In this document: positions 40,305 to 48,405 of the stretch, piece by piece | Position numbering within the stretch: the first letter of the stretch is position 1 | Layout of the letters: the number at the start of each line of letters is the position of its first letter | Assembly (NCBI GenBank): GCA_945267035.1 | Contig: CALYOS010000015.1 | Location: 1-50,353 of the forward strand | Origin: an uncultured Neisseriaceae bacterium | GTDB lineage: Bacteria > Pseudomonadota > Gammaproteobacteria > Burkholderiales > Neisseriaceae | Reading direction: 5' to 3' | Length of the DNA: 50,353 nt | Program-made: the position numbers and the translations under genes | Notes under the pieces: generated by a model | What the model was told of the DNA's origin: nothing | Databases searched by the model: none | What the model saw: only the letters and a program-made list of their open reading frames with translations

Positions 40305-41798
40305 ATGTTACGTAACATCCCATGGGGTGAAATCATTGTTTTACTACATGTGTTGATTGTGGTGGTATTGGTAATTCGGGTTTTGTACCATCAACGCAAT
40401 ACAGGTGTAACTGTTGCCTGGATATTAATGTTAATGGCTTTCCCTTTGGTGGGGGCAATAGGTTATTTACTGATTGGTGAACCACGGCTGGGTTATAAAA
40501 GGTTACGTCGGCAAAAAGAGTTGGTACATTTTTATCAGAATTTTAGTCAGACCTATTTACATGATTTTAATTATCATGCTTGTAGTGGTTTGGACACTCG
40601 CTATCATGGGATCAGTCAGATCGCAGCCAAAAAAACAGGTTTTGAAGCGACAGAATTCAACAGGCTGACCTTGCTGACGCATGATGAAGAAATCATCTCA
40701 GCTATGCGTCATGATATACAGCAATCTAAAATCAGTTGTTTGCTGGCGTTTTATATTGTCGATGCGCAAGGGGCAATTATAGATTTACTTGAAGACGTTA
40801 TGCAGGCTGCACGTCGTGGAGTGGTGACGAGTATGCTGGTAGACAGTGTAGGCAGTGCACGATTTTGGCGGAGCGAATGGCCAAAAAAATTACGTCAGGC
40901 GGGTATCACTCTAACAGAAGCATTACCTATCCAGCTTTGGCGAACCTTTTTTGTCCGCGCGGATTTACGAAATCATCGCAAAATTGCGGTCATTGATCAG
41001 AAAATAGCTTATACAGGCAGTTTCAATTTGGTTGACCCAAATTACTTTAAGAAGAATGCGGGTGTCGGACAATGGGTTGATGTGATGATCCGAGGAGAGG
41101 GTAGTTTGGTGCAACCTTTAGCTGCTATTTTTGCCGGTGATATGGCTGTCGAAACAGAATCCAATCTTTTGCGAGTGCAACGTTGGCTAGATAGCTATGG
41201 TAAAAAGGAATTGGTGCACAATCTTGAGGTTTCTCAACAGGATCAGGATGGTATCGTGGTACAGGTCATTCCATCTGCACCCGAACAAGGTAGTCCGGTT
41301 ATCTATGACACCATTGTCAATGTGATTCATGCGGCCATCGAACGGATTATCATCACTACTCCATATTTTGTACCGGATGAAGCATTGTTATTGGCTTTAA
41401 CCACTGCGGCCAATCGTGGTGTTGATGTGACTTTAATAGTGCCAGAAGCGGTTGATTCAAAGCTGGTGAAATATGCTTCCAGAGCATATTATCCACGGTT
41501 ACTGAAAGCTGGTGTAAAAATTGCATTGTTTAAGGGTGGTCTATTACATGCCAAAACCCTGACTGTGGATAATAACTATGCCTTGTTTGGTACCGTAAAT
41601 ATGGACATGCGTAGCTTTTATTTGAATATGGAAATTAGTCTTGCCATCTATGATCAAAAGATGACTGAGACCATCGTGAACATGCAAAATACCTATTTGC
41701 AAGATTGTGAATATATTGAGTTAAAATTGTGGCAAGCCAGAGCAAAATGGTGGGGTTTAGTCGAAAATACGGTAAGACTGGTTGGACCTCTACTATAA
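40305..41798 (+). CDS. cls: Cardiolipin synthase (phospholipase D superfamily)
   Basis: About 497 residues from the ATG at 40305 (AGGT 9-10 nt upstream; an ATG at 40284 has none). Two N-terminal membrane segments (about 8-27 and 37-58) are followed by two HKD-type motifs: NHRKIAVIDQ (H224) and LHAKTLTVDN (H415), each followed by the conserved Gly-Ser/Thr-x-Asn-Leu/Met-Asp. It condenses two phosphatidylglycerol molecules to cardiolipin at the inner membrane. A terminator lies 100 nt downstream. Confidence 0.96.
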   Translation: MLRNIPWGEIIVLLHVLIVVVLVIRVLYHQRNTGVTVAWILMLMAFPLVGAIGYLLIGEPRLGYKRLRRQKELVHFYQNFSQTYLHDFNYHACSGLDTRYHGISQIAAKKTGFEATEFNRLTLLTHDEEIISAMRHDIQQSKISCLLAFYIVDAQGAIIDLLEDVMQAARRGVVTSMLVDSVGSARFWRSEWPKKLRQAGITLTEALPIQLWRTFFVRADLRNHRKIAVIDQKIAYTGSFNLVDPNYFKKNAGVGQWVDVMIRGEGSLVQPLAAIFAGDMAVETESNLLRVQRWLDSYGKKELVHNLEVSQQDQDGIVVQVIPSAPEQGSPVIYDTIVNVIHAAIERIIITTPYFVPDEALLLALTTAANRGVDVTLIVPEAVDSKLVKYASRAYYPRLLKAGVKIALFKGGLLHAKTLTVDNNYALFGTVNMDMRSFYLNMEISLAIYDQKMTETIVNMQNTYLQDCEYIELKLWQARAKWWGLVENTVRLVGPLL

Positions 41799-41901
41799 AG
41801 TTTTTCCAGATCATAAAGGGAAAATGATGTTTGTCGATATCTAAACCAATGTTTTCCTCAACATGTTTAAAATTTTCCCTGAGTTGGTCGCATAACAGAT
41901 A

Positions 41902-41936
41902 AAATAAACGCCTAATATCTTTGGCGTTTATTTGTC
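41902..41936 (+). terminator. Terminator of cls
   Basis: Perfect 11-bp stem AAATAAACGCC (41902-41912)/GGCGTTTATTT (41923-41933), 10-nt loop, short T tail. Confidence 0.8.
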
Positions 41937-41983
41937 TTCTAAAACCATCATGAAACTAGGTTCACACAACTGATTAGTTTTTT

Positions 41984-42023
41984 GAGCATAGTTTAATTGT
42001 AAAAAAAGAATTAAACTATGCTC
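41984..42023. repeat. Long perfect inverted repeat
   Basis: GAGCATAGTTTAATT (41984-41998) and AATTAAACTATGCTC (42009-42023), 15-bp arms with a 10-nt A-rich centre. No T tail follows on either strand, so it is not an ordinary terminator. Confidence 0.6.
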
Positions 42024-42048
42024 CATGCCTGTAACTAATCATTCTCGA

Positions 42049-42210
42049 TCACATTCTAATGGTTAATAAACCGCCATACTTGGCCAAATGCTTAGCTTCT
42101 CGGTGATATTCTTCACTTGCCAAGTCACCTAATTTCCTACAGACTTTATGCATACTGTTTTTTAAACTTTCAATGAATTTATTAGGCTGATCATCACTTC
42201 TGCTACATCC
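42049..42210 (-). pseudogene. Short protein-like frame, probable gene remnant
   Basis: After an in-frame stop at 42211, the minus strand reads DDQPNKFIESLKNS, MHKVCRKLGDLASEEYHREA and KHLAKYGGLLTIRM to TGA 42049-42051. An ATG at 42153 would give 34 residues. It is an amphipathic, charged helix-like sequence, unlike chance frames here. I do not recognise it. No ribosome site. The long inverted repeat follows 25 nt after the stop. Confidence 0.3.
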
Positions 42211-42387
42211 TTAGATTAGATGTTAACCGATCGAGCGATTCATTGTTTTTCTTTAGCTGGCATTCAAGAATTATATTAACAAACAAGCTGTAATAAAAAT
42301 TAAGCATCTGAAACAAGCCAAAATTTAAAAAAATCAGTAACCAGACTATTGATGAAAATTATTTAGCATTAACATAAAAAGCAATCA

Positions 42388-42430
42388 GACAAAAAGAACC
42401 CTCTGAGCCAAGGGGAGAAGCAGCAGAGGG
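42388..42430 (-). terminator. Hairpin with pyrimidine-rich loop, terminator of the TRIC gene or of a small RNA
   Basis: Arms CCCTCTG and CAGAGGG (42399-42405, 42424-42430) enclose an 18-nt loop which on the minus strand reads CTGCTTCTCCCCTTGGCT. TTCTTTTTG follows, as in a terminator. It lies 136 nt after the TRIC gene stop. No clear promoter for a separate RNA was found. Confidence 0.55.
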
Positions 42431-42565
42431 CTAAAATGATGTTTCGACACAAGAATACTAGGTCAGTCTAAATCGCGAATCCTTAAGCAAAATCTTCATC
42501 ACAGAATATGTGTATCATCTTAATTAATAAGACTGTTTTTTGCAGAGAAAGTTCTTGAAATTATG

Positions 42566-43207
42566 TTATATTTTGTAATGTCTTCTTTTCTGAAAACCGG
42601 GTAATGCAATATTAAAATGATAAACCACTAGACGGCAGATAACCCCACTGATAAACAGTAAATTGATGCTCCATGGAGTCACTAATTTAAAGTGATGTAA
42701 TAGACACAATAACAGTGCAATGATGATGGCAATGGTTCCATAAATATCACGCCGTAAAATAATGGGCATTTCATTGACCAAAATATCACGTAAAATCCCT
42801 CCGCCTACTGCGGTGACAAAAGCCAAGGTGATCACGCCAAACCAATTAAGATGCAGTGAAAGACCAACTTCAGCACCTGTAAGACTGAACGCTGCCAGTC
42901 CCAAGGCATCAGCGGCTACAAACCAGCCTAGAAGAATACGATGACGCTGATATTGCATATGGCATGCCCAAGAGACGATTAAGGTGATGGATATGGTCCA
43001 TAATGCAGAATTATTTTTGAATATGACTGGAATGCGACCGATCAAAGCATCCCGCATCATTCCGCCTCCAACGGCGGTGAGTAGAGCTACTATGATCACG
43101 CCAAGAACGTCTAAACGTTTTCGATAACCGACCAGATAGCCGGACACGGCGAAAGCTGCTGTGCCAATGATATTGATCAGTTGAAAAATTAAATCATTAT
43201 TAATCAT
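42566..43207 (-). CDS. TRIC-type cation channel family protein (YadS/YicG)
   Basis: 213 residues with about seven membrane segments. Two internally repeated halves each carry the glycine signature: TAVGGGMMRDALIGRIP (about 43-59) and TAVGGGILRDILVNEMP (about 130-146), the hallmark of the UPF0126/TRIC family. Prokaryotic TRIC proteins form trimeric K+-permeable channels. The physiological role here is unknown. It follows rsuA by 11 nt on the same strand. Confidence 0.93.
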   Translation of the reverse strand: MINNDLIFQLINIIGTAAFAVSGYLVGYRKRLDVLGVIIVALLTAVGGGMMRDALIGRIPVIFKNNSALWTISITLIVSWACHMQYQRHRILLGWFVAADALGLAAFSLTGAEVGLSLHLNWFGVITLAFVTAVGGGILRDILVNEMPIILRRDIYGTIAIIIALLLCLLHHFKLVTPWSINLLFISGVICRLVVYHFNIALPGFQKRRHYKI

Positions 43208-43218
43208 GTAGGATAAAG

Positions 43219-43905
43219 TTATTTCGGTTCAAAAAATTGCCATTGACCCAATTCAAGATCATCAACTGTCCACGTGCCGAAAGCACTGCGGTGTAAAGCA
43301 GTGACTCGGTTTCCTGCTGCAGCAATCATACGTTTAACTTGATGATATTTGCCCGAGCTAATAGTAAGAAGCAGAGTATGCGGATCAGCTAATTGAGCAT
43401 CATCAGCTTGAACTAATTCATTTTCGTCGTGTAAAAGCACACCTTGTTTTAAGGTAGCACATAGATTTTCTTCAGCTGCATGTTTTAAGCTCACGTGGTA
43501 CAGCTTGGGTAGTTTGTGTTTGGGAGAAGTGCAGCGATGATTGAATTGTCCATCGTTGGTAAGAATCAACACGCCTGTAGTATCTGCATCCAGACGACCC
43601 ACAGCCTGCATATCTAAATGGCGCAAAGGTTGTGGAAGTAAGCTGAATACACTTGGATAGTACTGCGGTTTATGTGAGGTTTCATAGTCCGCTGGTTTAT
43701 GCAGACGAATATAAAAATAGGGCACAGGGATAGGGATGAAATCAACATCATCAATTTGTAGTCTGGTAATGTGCTTCGGGTCAATGTCGGTGTTTGGCTG
43801 AGTGTATAAAACCTCATTAATGACGACGCATTCGTCTTTCAATAAGTTCAAACACTGTTTTCGACTTCCTAGTCCTTGCGCTTGCAGGTATTTAATTAAT
43901 TGCAT
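43219..43905 (-). CDS. rsuA: 16S rRNA pseudouridine(516) synthase
   Basis: 228 residues. A short N-terminal S4 RNA-binding domain (LIKYLQAQGLGSRKQC) precedes the catalytic domain with AVGRLDADTTGVLILTNDG (catalytic D106) and GKYHQVKRMIAAAGNRV. These patterns fit the RsuA/RluB/RluE/RluF family. RsuA, which modifies U516 of 16S rRNA, is favoured by length and S4 domain, but RluE/F relatives are not excluded. Confidence 0.88.
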   Translation of the reverse strand: MQLIKYLQAQGLGSRKQCLNLLKDECVVINEVLYTQPNTDIDPKHITRLQIDDVDFIPIPVPYFYIRLHKPADYETSHKPQYYPSVFSLLPQPLRHLDMQAVGRLDADTTGVLILTNDGQFNHRCTSPKHKLPKLYHVSLKHAAEENLCATLKQGVLLHDENELVQADDAQLADPHTLLLTISSGKYHQVKRMIAAAGNRVTALHRSAFGTWTVDDLELGQWQFFEPK

Positions 43906-43940
43906 AGATTGTTAAGGTATTGGGTGTGGGTACTAAAAAT

Positions 43941-45404
43941 TCAGATAAATAAAATAGCATTCAAGCATAAAATGGGAATAAGTAAAGTAATTGACCAAAC
44001 CATATAAGCAAAAAAGCCAGGCATCGTTACGCGCTGTTGTTCCGCAATGGCCTTCACCATAAGATTAGGGGCGTTGCCAATGTAGCTGAGCGCACCCATA
44101 AAAACTGAGCCCATGGAAATGGCCAGTAGAGTAGCGGGAAATTGCTGCATTAGCAATGCTGCATTGCCACCAGCTAAATTAAAAAAAACTAAATAAGTTG
44201 GCGCATTATCCAAAAATCCAGATAATAAACCGCTTACCCAGAAATAGAGCGGATTGACAGGTTCGCCATGCTGTTGCAATAAATTCACCAGTTCACGGAA
44301 ATGACCTAATGAGCCTGCTTGTAACATCAGCATAACTGGGGAAAGAGTAATGAATATACCAGCAAATAATTTGCCGACTTCTTGCATGGGTGCCCAGTTA
44401 AAATGATTGAGCTGACGTAATTTGGAATCGGTGCCGACCAATGCCAAAATGGTGATCAGAGCCAATAAACCATCACGAACCACTGCCACCAAGCTGATTT
44501 CTATACCGTGATAAGACCAGACCGTAGAATTATTCCATAAACCTGAAAACAGGACGACAGCAACCACTGCTAGCAATAAAATTAAATTTATTTTTCCTTG
44601 GATTTGCCAGGTTTTATTGTGATTTGTGGTTTGATGGATTTGGCTAGATTCTCGGCGCCAATAATGGCGGTCAAGAAAATAAAAGATGGTCAGTAAAATG
44701 CTGCTATTTAACAATACAGGACATAACATATGCTGCACAGTCCAAATAAACCCAACTCCTTTTAGAAAACCTAAAAATAAGGGCGGATCCCCTAATGGCG
44801 TAAGACCACCGCCGATATTCCCCACCAGTAAGATAAAAAATATCACCACATGGGCACGATGTTGACGATGAGCATTGATACGCAATAGCGGTCGAATAAG
44901 CAACATGCTGGCTCCGGTTGTCCCCATTATTCCGGCTAACAGGGTACCAGCAGCCAGTAAAAGAATATTTAACCGTGTACCACCAGAGTTATGAATGTGA
45001 ATAACAATACTCCCAGAAATGGTGTAGAGAGCCAGCAACAGCAACATAAATGGTAAGTATTCTTGTATAAGGGCATGCGCCACGGTATTAAGGGTGATCG
45101 ACCAGCCATAACAGTAATACAGTGGAACCAATAATATTAATATCCACATTATGATGATTTTACCGGTGTGATGATGCCATAATCGAGACATAAATAAAGG
45201 CATTAGAGCGATAGAAAGCAAAATTCCGGCAAAGGGTAAACCCCACCATAAACTTAGTTCACTGGCAGGTAAAGCGGATGCCATAGCCTCAAGGGGCATT
45301 GGAGTGATGATGCAAACAAGTATAATCTGCAAAATCAAGCGGGATTTGGTCAAAAAATTGCTCCAGCATTGATAAGCTGATAGAAAAAGGTGGCTCTGGT
45401 TCAT
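43941..45404 (-). CDS. NhaD/CitMHS-type ion transporter
   Basis: 487 residues with about 12 membrane segments and a hydrophobic N-terminal leader. GNIGGGLTPLGDPPLFLGF (about 210-228) and SGFLDNAPTYLVFFN (about 393-407) are the paired re-entrant signatures of the ion-transporter superfamily branch that holds NhaD Na+/H+ antiporters and putative citrate carriers. The DNAPT motif argues for sodium coupling. The substrate cannot be fixed by eye. No partner genes. Confidence 0.82.
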   Translation of the reverse strand: MNQSHLFLSAYQCWSNFLTKSRLILQIILVCIITPMPLEAMASALPASELSLWWGLPFAGILLSIALMPLFMSRLWHHHTGKIIIMWILILLVPLYYCYGWSITLNTVAHALIQEYLPFMLLLLALYTISGSIVIHIHNSGGTRLNILLLAAGTLLAGIMGTTGASMLLIRPLLRINAHRQHRAHVVIFFILLVGNIGGGLTPLGDPPLFLGFLKGVGFIWTVQHMLCPVLLNSSILLTIFYFLDRHYWRRESSQIHQTTNHNKTWQIQGKINLILLLAVVAVVLFSGLWNNSTVWSYHGIEISLVAVVRDGLLALITILALVGTDSKLRQLNHFNWAPMQEVGKLFAGIFITLSPVMLMLQAGSLGHFRELVNLLQQHGEPVNPLYFWVSGLLSGFLDNAPTYLVFFNLAGGNAALLMQQFPATLLAISMGSVFMGALSYIGNAPNLMVKAIAEQQRVTMPGFFAYMVWSITLLIPILCLNAILFI

Positions 45405-45681
45405 TGTTAACTAACGGGGATAATCAAGTTAAGTTTCACACTGGCGCAAAGGGGTAAACATCAGTTTTATTCTTGCGTATGTGGCTTGCGATGATAGCAG
45501 ACATTTTAGCTGATGCAATAATGTGTTTTAATTCTAAAGATATTTTGCCATCCTCGATAAAATGGACTCTTTACCAATTATTCAGCCAGAGTAAACCGTA
45601 TCGATTAGTTTGGCAGACTGAAGTGGTTTAGCCAAAGGATGGGATGCAGTAATGATCAGGGTGACCTACAGGCAGATGAGA
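45405..45681. other. Intergenic region with scraps of coding-like sequence
   Basis: About 280 nt between the transporter gene and the DUF1415 gene. It holds a LysR-like scrap (45582-45665) and, on the same strand, a second short frame containing ISLELKHIIASAKMSAIIAS. Nothing intact. Confidence 0.35.
45582..45665 (-). pseudogene. Scrap resembling a LysR-type effector domain
   Basis: 27 codons, VTLIITASHPLAKPLQSAKL plus seven residues, bounded by stops. The ASHPLA pattern followed by a Leu-Ile-Asp turn is typical of the effector-binding domain of LysR regulators. Too short for certainty. Confidence 0.25.
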
Positions 45682-46257
45682 TTAGCTCAGTTCGTTGTCT
45701 GGATAAGTGATTCCAAGTTTCTCCCAACCATTTATGCCCATTTGTTGTAATAAAGCGATATTGCGTTGGTAAATCTGCGCTGCATCTGGAAACGCCGCAA
45801 CTGCCTGATCAATACTACTTTCGCGGATTAAGTGTAAGGTCGGATAGGGGCTGCGATTGGTGTAATTACTAATATCATCAGCATCAGTGTCGGCAAACTG
45901 AAATTTTGGGTGAAATGGAGCAATCTGGATGATACCAATGGCTTGGTTTTCTACCAATATTTGCTCGCTTAATTCAACGATGTTTAAAAATTCATCAAAG
46001 GATTGGAATAAAACCGGTTCAATAAATAATGTGGTTTCCAGTTCTTCGGCTGGTGTGTGCAGTAATAATCGGATTTCTTGCTCAAGCTGATCGAGAAAAT
46101 GATCGAGGTGGTTAGCATGACTCACGCAGAAGCGTAGTTGCTGTTTATAATATGGTTTTTTGGCAAAAGGGCACAGATTTAAGCCAATAACCGCCTGTTC
46201 AAGCCATTTCCGGCTGGTGGCAATGACTAGTTCATCAGGGGCATTGGGTTTAGACAT
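45682..46257 (-). CDS. DUF1415 family protein
   Basis: 191 residues. The start VIATSRKWLEQAVIGLNLCP and FAKKPY, the central QIAPFHPKFQFADTDADDIS and RSPYPTLHLIRE are the conserved blocks of DUF1415, a soluble family found across Beta- and Gammaproteobacteria. Conserved Cys and His residues suggest metal or substrate binding, but the function is unknown. Single gene, 521 nt from lrp. Confidence 0.92.
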   Translation of the reverse strand: MSKPNAPDELVIATSRKWLEQAVIGLNLCPFAKKPYYKQQLRFCVSHANHLDHFLDQLEQEIRLLLHTPAEELETTLFIEPVLFQSFDEFLNIVELSEQILVENQAIGIIQIAPFHPKFQFADTDADDISNYTNRSPYPTLHLIRESSIDQAVAAFPDAAQIYQRNIALLQQMGINGWEKLGITYPDNELS

Positions 46258-46778
46258 AGGATAAATGTTGGTAATTGCTAGAAAAAGGTTTTAGGTAAAA
46301 ACTGTGGTTAATATTGGATTGCAATTCACTTGCTTGGTTGTTTTGTATGAAAAATTCCCACCATTGTAAACAATATTTTATTTCTTGATGAAATTTTTTT
46401 CACGCTTTCTATAGCATCAACCTTTGCCGTAACTCTTGATTGGTGTCATTTTTGAGTGCCGATAAATCATATATGTTCCGACAATTTGTAAAAGGTTAGA
46501 TTATTTTGTTCCTTTAAAAGAGAAAAGACTGATTGTCAGATTTTTTTGATAGGACCATTCTATCAGCGTTGCTCTTGCTAGATTAGAACGCCATTCAGGT
46601 GAATTTTAGATAAATGATAGTGAGTTAGTCCTGATCGAAGACATCTAAATTTATGGTTATAAAACAATCAGCCCATTTCGGGCTGACTAGTTTTCATACG
46701 CTGGGACTGAGTTTCGTTCTTTATCATCCGATGAAGGGTTTAATTATTATAGTGCTGGTTCAATTCTATTGGTTGGTT
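46258..46778. other. Intergenic region downstream of lrp
   Basis: About 520 nt, AT-rich. It holds the lrp terminator hairpin (46664-46690) and the promoter region of the DUF1415 gene. I see no gene or repeat. Confidence 0.4.
46664..46690 (-). terminator. Terminator of lrp
   Basis: Perfect stem TCAGCCC/GGGCTGA (46668-46674, 46680-46686), 5-nt loop, followed on the minus strand by TTGTTTTA. Confidence 0.72.
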
Positions 46779-47261
46779 TCAATTGGCGGTAAGGTGATCC
46801 AGTGGTAATGAAGTTGTGTTTTTAATTTCCTTTAGCACGAAACTGGATTTGGCATCTTCTACTCCAGGTGTTGCCAGTAGGGTATCCAAAACAAAGTGTG
46901 AGAAGGAGTTCATATCAGTGAAAAAAGCTTGCAAAATGTAGTCGGATTCTCCTGTCAGTGCAAAACAGTTTAATACCTGTGGCCAGTTTTGTACTGATTG
47001 GGTAAATTCATCACGTGACTGTTTGCTTTTATTCACGGTTACCCGAATAAAAGCTTGCAAGCCTAAAGCCAAATTTTGTGGATCAAGTAAGGCTGCATAA
47101 CGACGGATGATGCCTGACTCTTCCAGTTGTTTTAGACGGCGTAAACACGGTGATGGTGATAATGCAACGCGTTCAGAAAGCTCAACATTGGTCAGCCGAC
47201 CATTATCTTGCAGGACTTGAAGAATTTTAAGGTCTGTTTTATCTAAAAAACTTATTGCCAT
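46779..47261 (-). CDS. lrp: Lrp/AsnC family transcriptional regulator
   Basis: 160 residues, standard size. N-terminal winged helix-turn-helix (LDKTDLKILQVLQDNGRLTN, VALSPSPCLRRLKQLEESGI) and C-terminal RAM ligand-binding domain (FALTGESDYILQAFF). It senses amino acids and controls metabolic genes. Closely Lrp-like in the SPSPCLRR recognition helix. Two inverted repeats lie in its own upstream region, suggesting autoregulation. Confidence 0.93.
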   Translation of the reverse strand: MAISFLDKTDLKILQVLQDNGRLTNVELSERVALSPSPCLRRLKQLEESGIIRRYAALLDPQNLALGLQAFIRVTVNKSKQSRDEFTQSVQNWPQVLNCFALTGESDYILQAFFTDMNSFSHFVLDTLLATPGVEDAKSSFVLKEIKNTTSLPLDHLTAN

Positions 47262-47282
47262 AGCAGTAACCCCGATGTTTAC

Positions 47283-47336
47283 CGCCGTGTTAGGCTATAT
47301 GACACGGCGATGATCATTTTTGATAAGTATTATCAA
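47283..47336. promoter_or_regulatory. Inverted repeats upstream of lrp
   Basis: CGCCGTGT/ACACGGCG (47283-47290, 47302-47309), 8-bp perfect arms with an 11-nt spacer, and TTGATAA-GTA-TTATCAA (47320-47336). Both lie 20-75 nt before the lrp start codon. The first could act as a 5' UTR hairpin, the second as an operator. Confidence 0.45.
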
Positions 47337-48002
47337 TATTTAATTAATGTAAATATAAGCAATACAATATAACCATGGTTGACGATAAATTAATTTCACA
47401 ATGGTTGCTTATTATGTTTACTGGGAATCTAAATTGGTAAATAAATAAAATCTCTATTAATTTTACTGTTTGTTTGATCTATTTTTACTGATATAAAAAA
47501 TAAATAAGCAAACTTCAAGTTTACCTAATTTATCAATAATTGCCAATTTAGTTTGTTTTATTAAATACTGGTTATTGGTAGTTTTTATTAACTGCATCCC
47601 TAATGAAATAATCTGTCATTTTCTGATGATGGTTTAAATGATGTGTATAAAAAGCAGACAAAAGAAGATAATATTTTTGTGATTTTATTAAATTATTGAT
47701 ATATCAATGCTTTAATGATTGTTCAATTTCAGATAAAAATATTTTATTTCATTTGAATTTATGTTTATATCATAAATTTCTTATTTATCAATTATCTATC
47801 ACTCAAATGTAATAAATATTGTCGTGATTTGCTATGTATTTTATTAGCAACACTAATGCAATTTTTCTCGGAAAAAAACGATATTTTATTGGTTATATTC
47901 TATTGGATGTAAGTTTTGACTGATGCCAACCCTTTCATTCCTGATTATTAATTGTTTTGTAGCATGTTGGTTTATTAATTCTGTCTATAAGGTTTTGGGC
48001 TG

Positions 48003-48119
48003 ATGCGAATTCAATCGGGCAATATATATCGTTGTTATCCGGCAATGGATAATCTTGGCTGTTTTAGCTACACGGAAAAAAATTGTGCACATTGTTGCTA
48101 TAAGTGGAATCATGGGTGA
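48003..48119 (+). CDS. Small Cys-rich ORF, function unknown
   Basis: 38 codons from ATG 48003 to TGA 48117-48119. It has five cysteines, at residues 11, 20, 28, 31 and 32 (NCAHCCYKWNHG at the end), and a Tyr/Asn-rich body. AAGG lies 11 nt upstream, not ideal. No homologue known to me. The Cys density is striking in such AT-rich DNA and may mean a real peptide, a metal-binding leader or chance. Confidence 0.3.
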   Translation: MRIQSGNIYRCYPAMDNLGCFSYTEKNCAHCCYKWNHG

Positions 48120-48405
48120 AGAATAATACAGATGCTTGAGTTATATAAGATTAACTAGATTGTTCAGTTGTACTCATGGTTTAGTTGCAGCAGGTTTCAA
48201 GTGTTTAAGCCGAAATTCTGCTCAATAACTGATAAATGTGGCTTAGATAGCGGTGAATATTGATGCTGAAGTCTGTTATCCAAAAAATGACTATTTGTTA
48301 ATTTATTTATCCATTAAAATGTACTATCGAAAATTTAAAACTTTAAGTTTAGATGACTCTGATTGGTGATTATGATTTTGGGGTAGATGATCTGAACTAA
48401 ACTTA

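Larger units (their letters stand above)
41799..42565. other. Gene-poor region between cls and the TRIC gene
   Basis: About 770 nt. Contents found: cls terminator (41902), a 15-bp perfect inverted repeat (41984-42023), a short minus-strand protein-like frame (42049-42210) and a hairpin with a pyrimidine-rich loop (42388-42430). No full gene. Confidence 0.5.
47262..48405. other. Long AT-rich gene desert between lrp and the MFS gene
   Basis: About 1.14 kb with very low GC. Contents: two inverted repeats next to lrp, a 38-codon Cys-rich frame (48003-48119), and otherwise no coding signal, tRNA or terminator that I can find. It is the longest non-coding stretch of the window. Confidence 0.5.
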
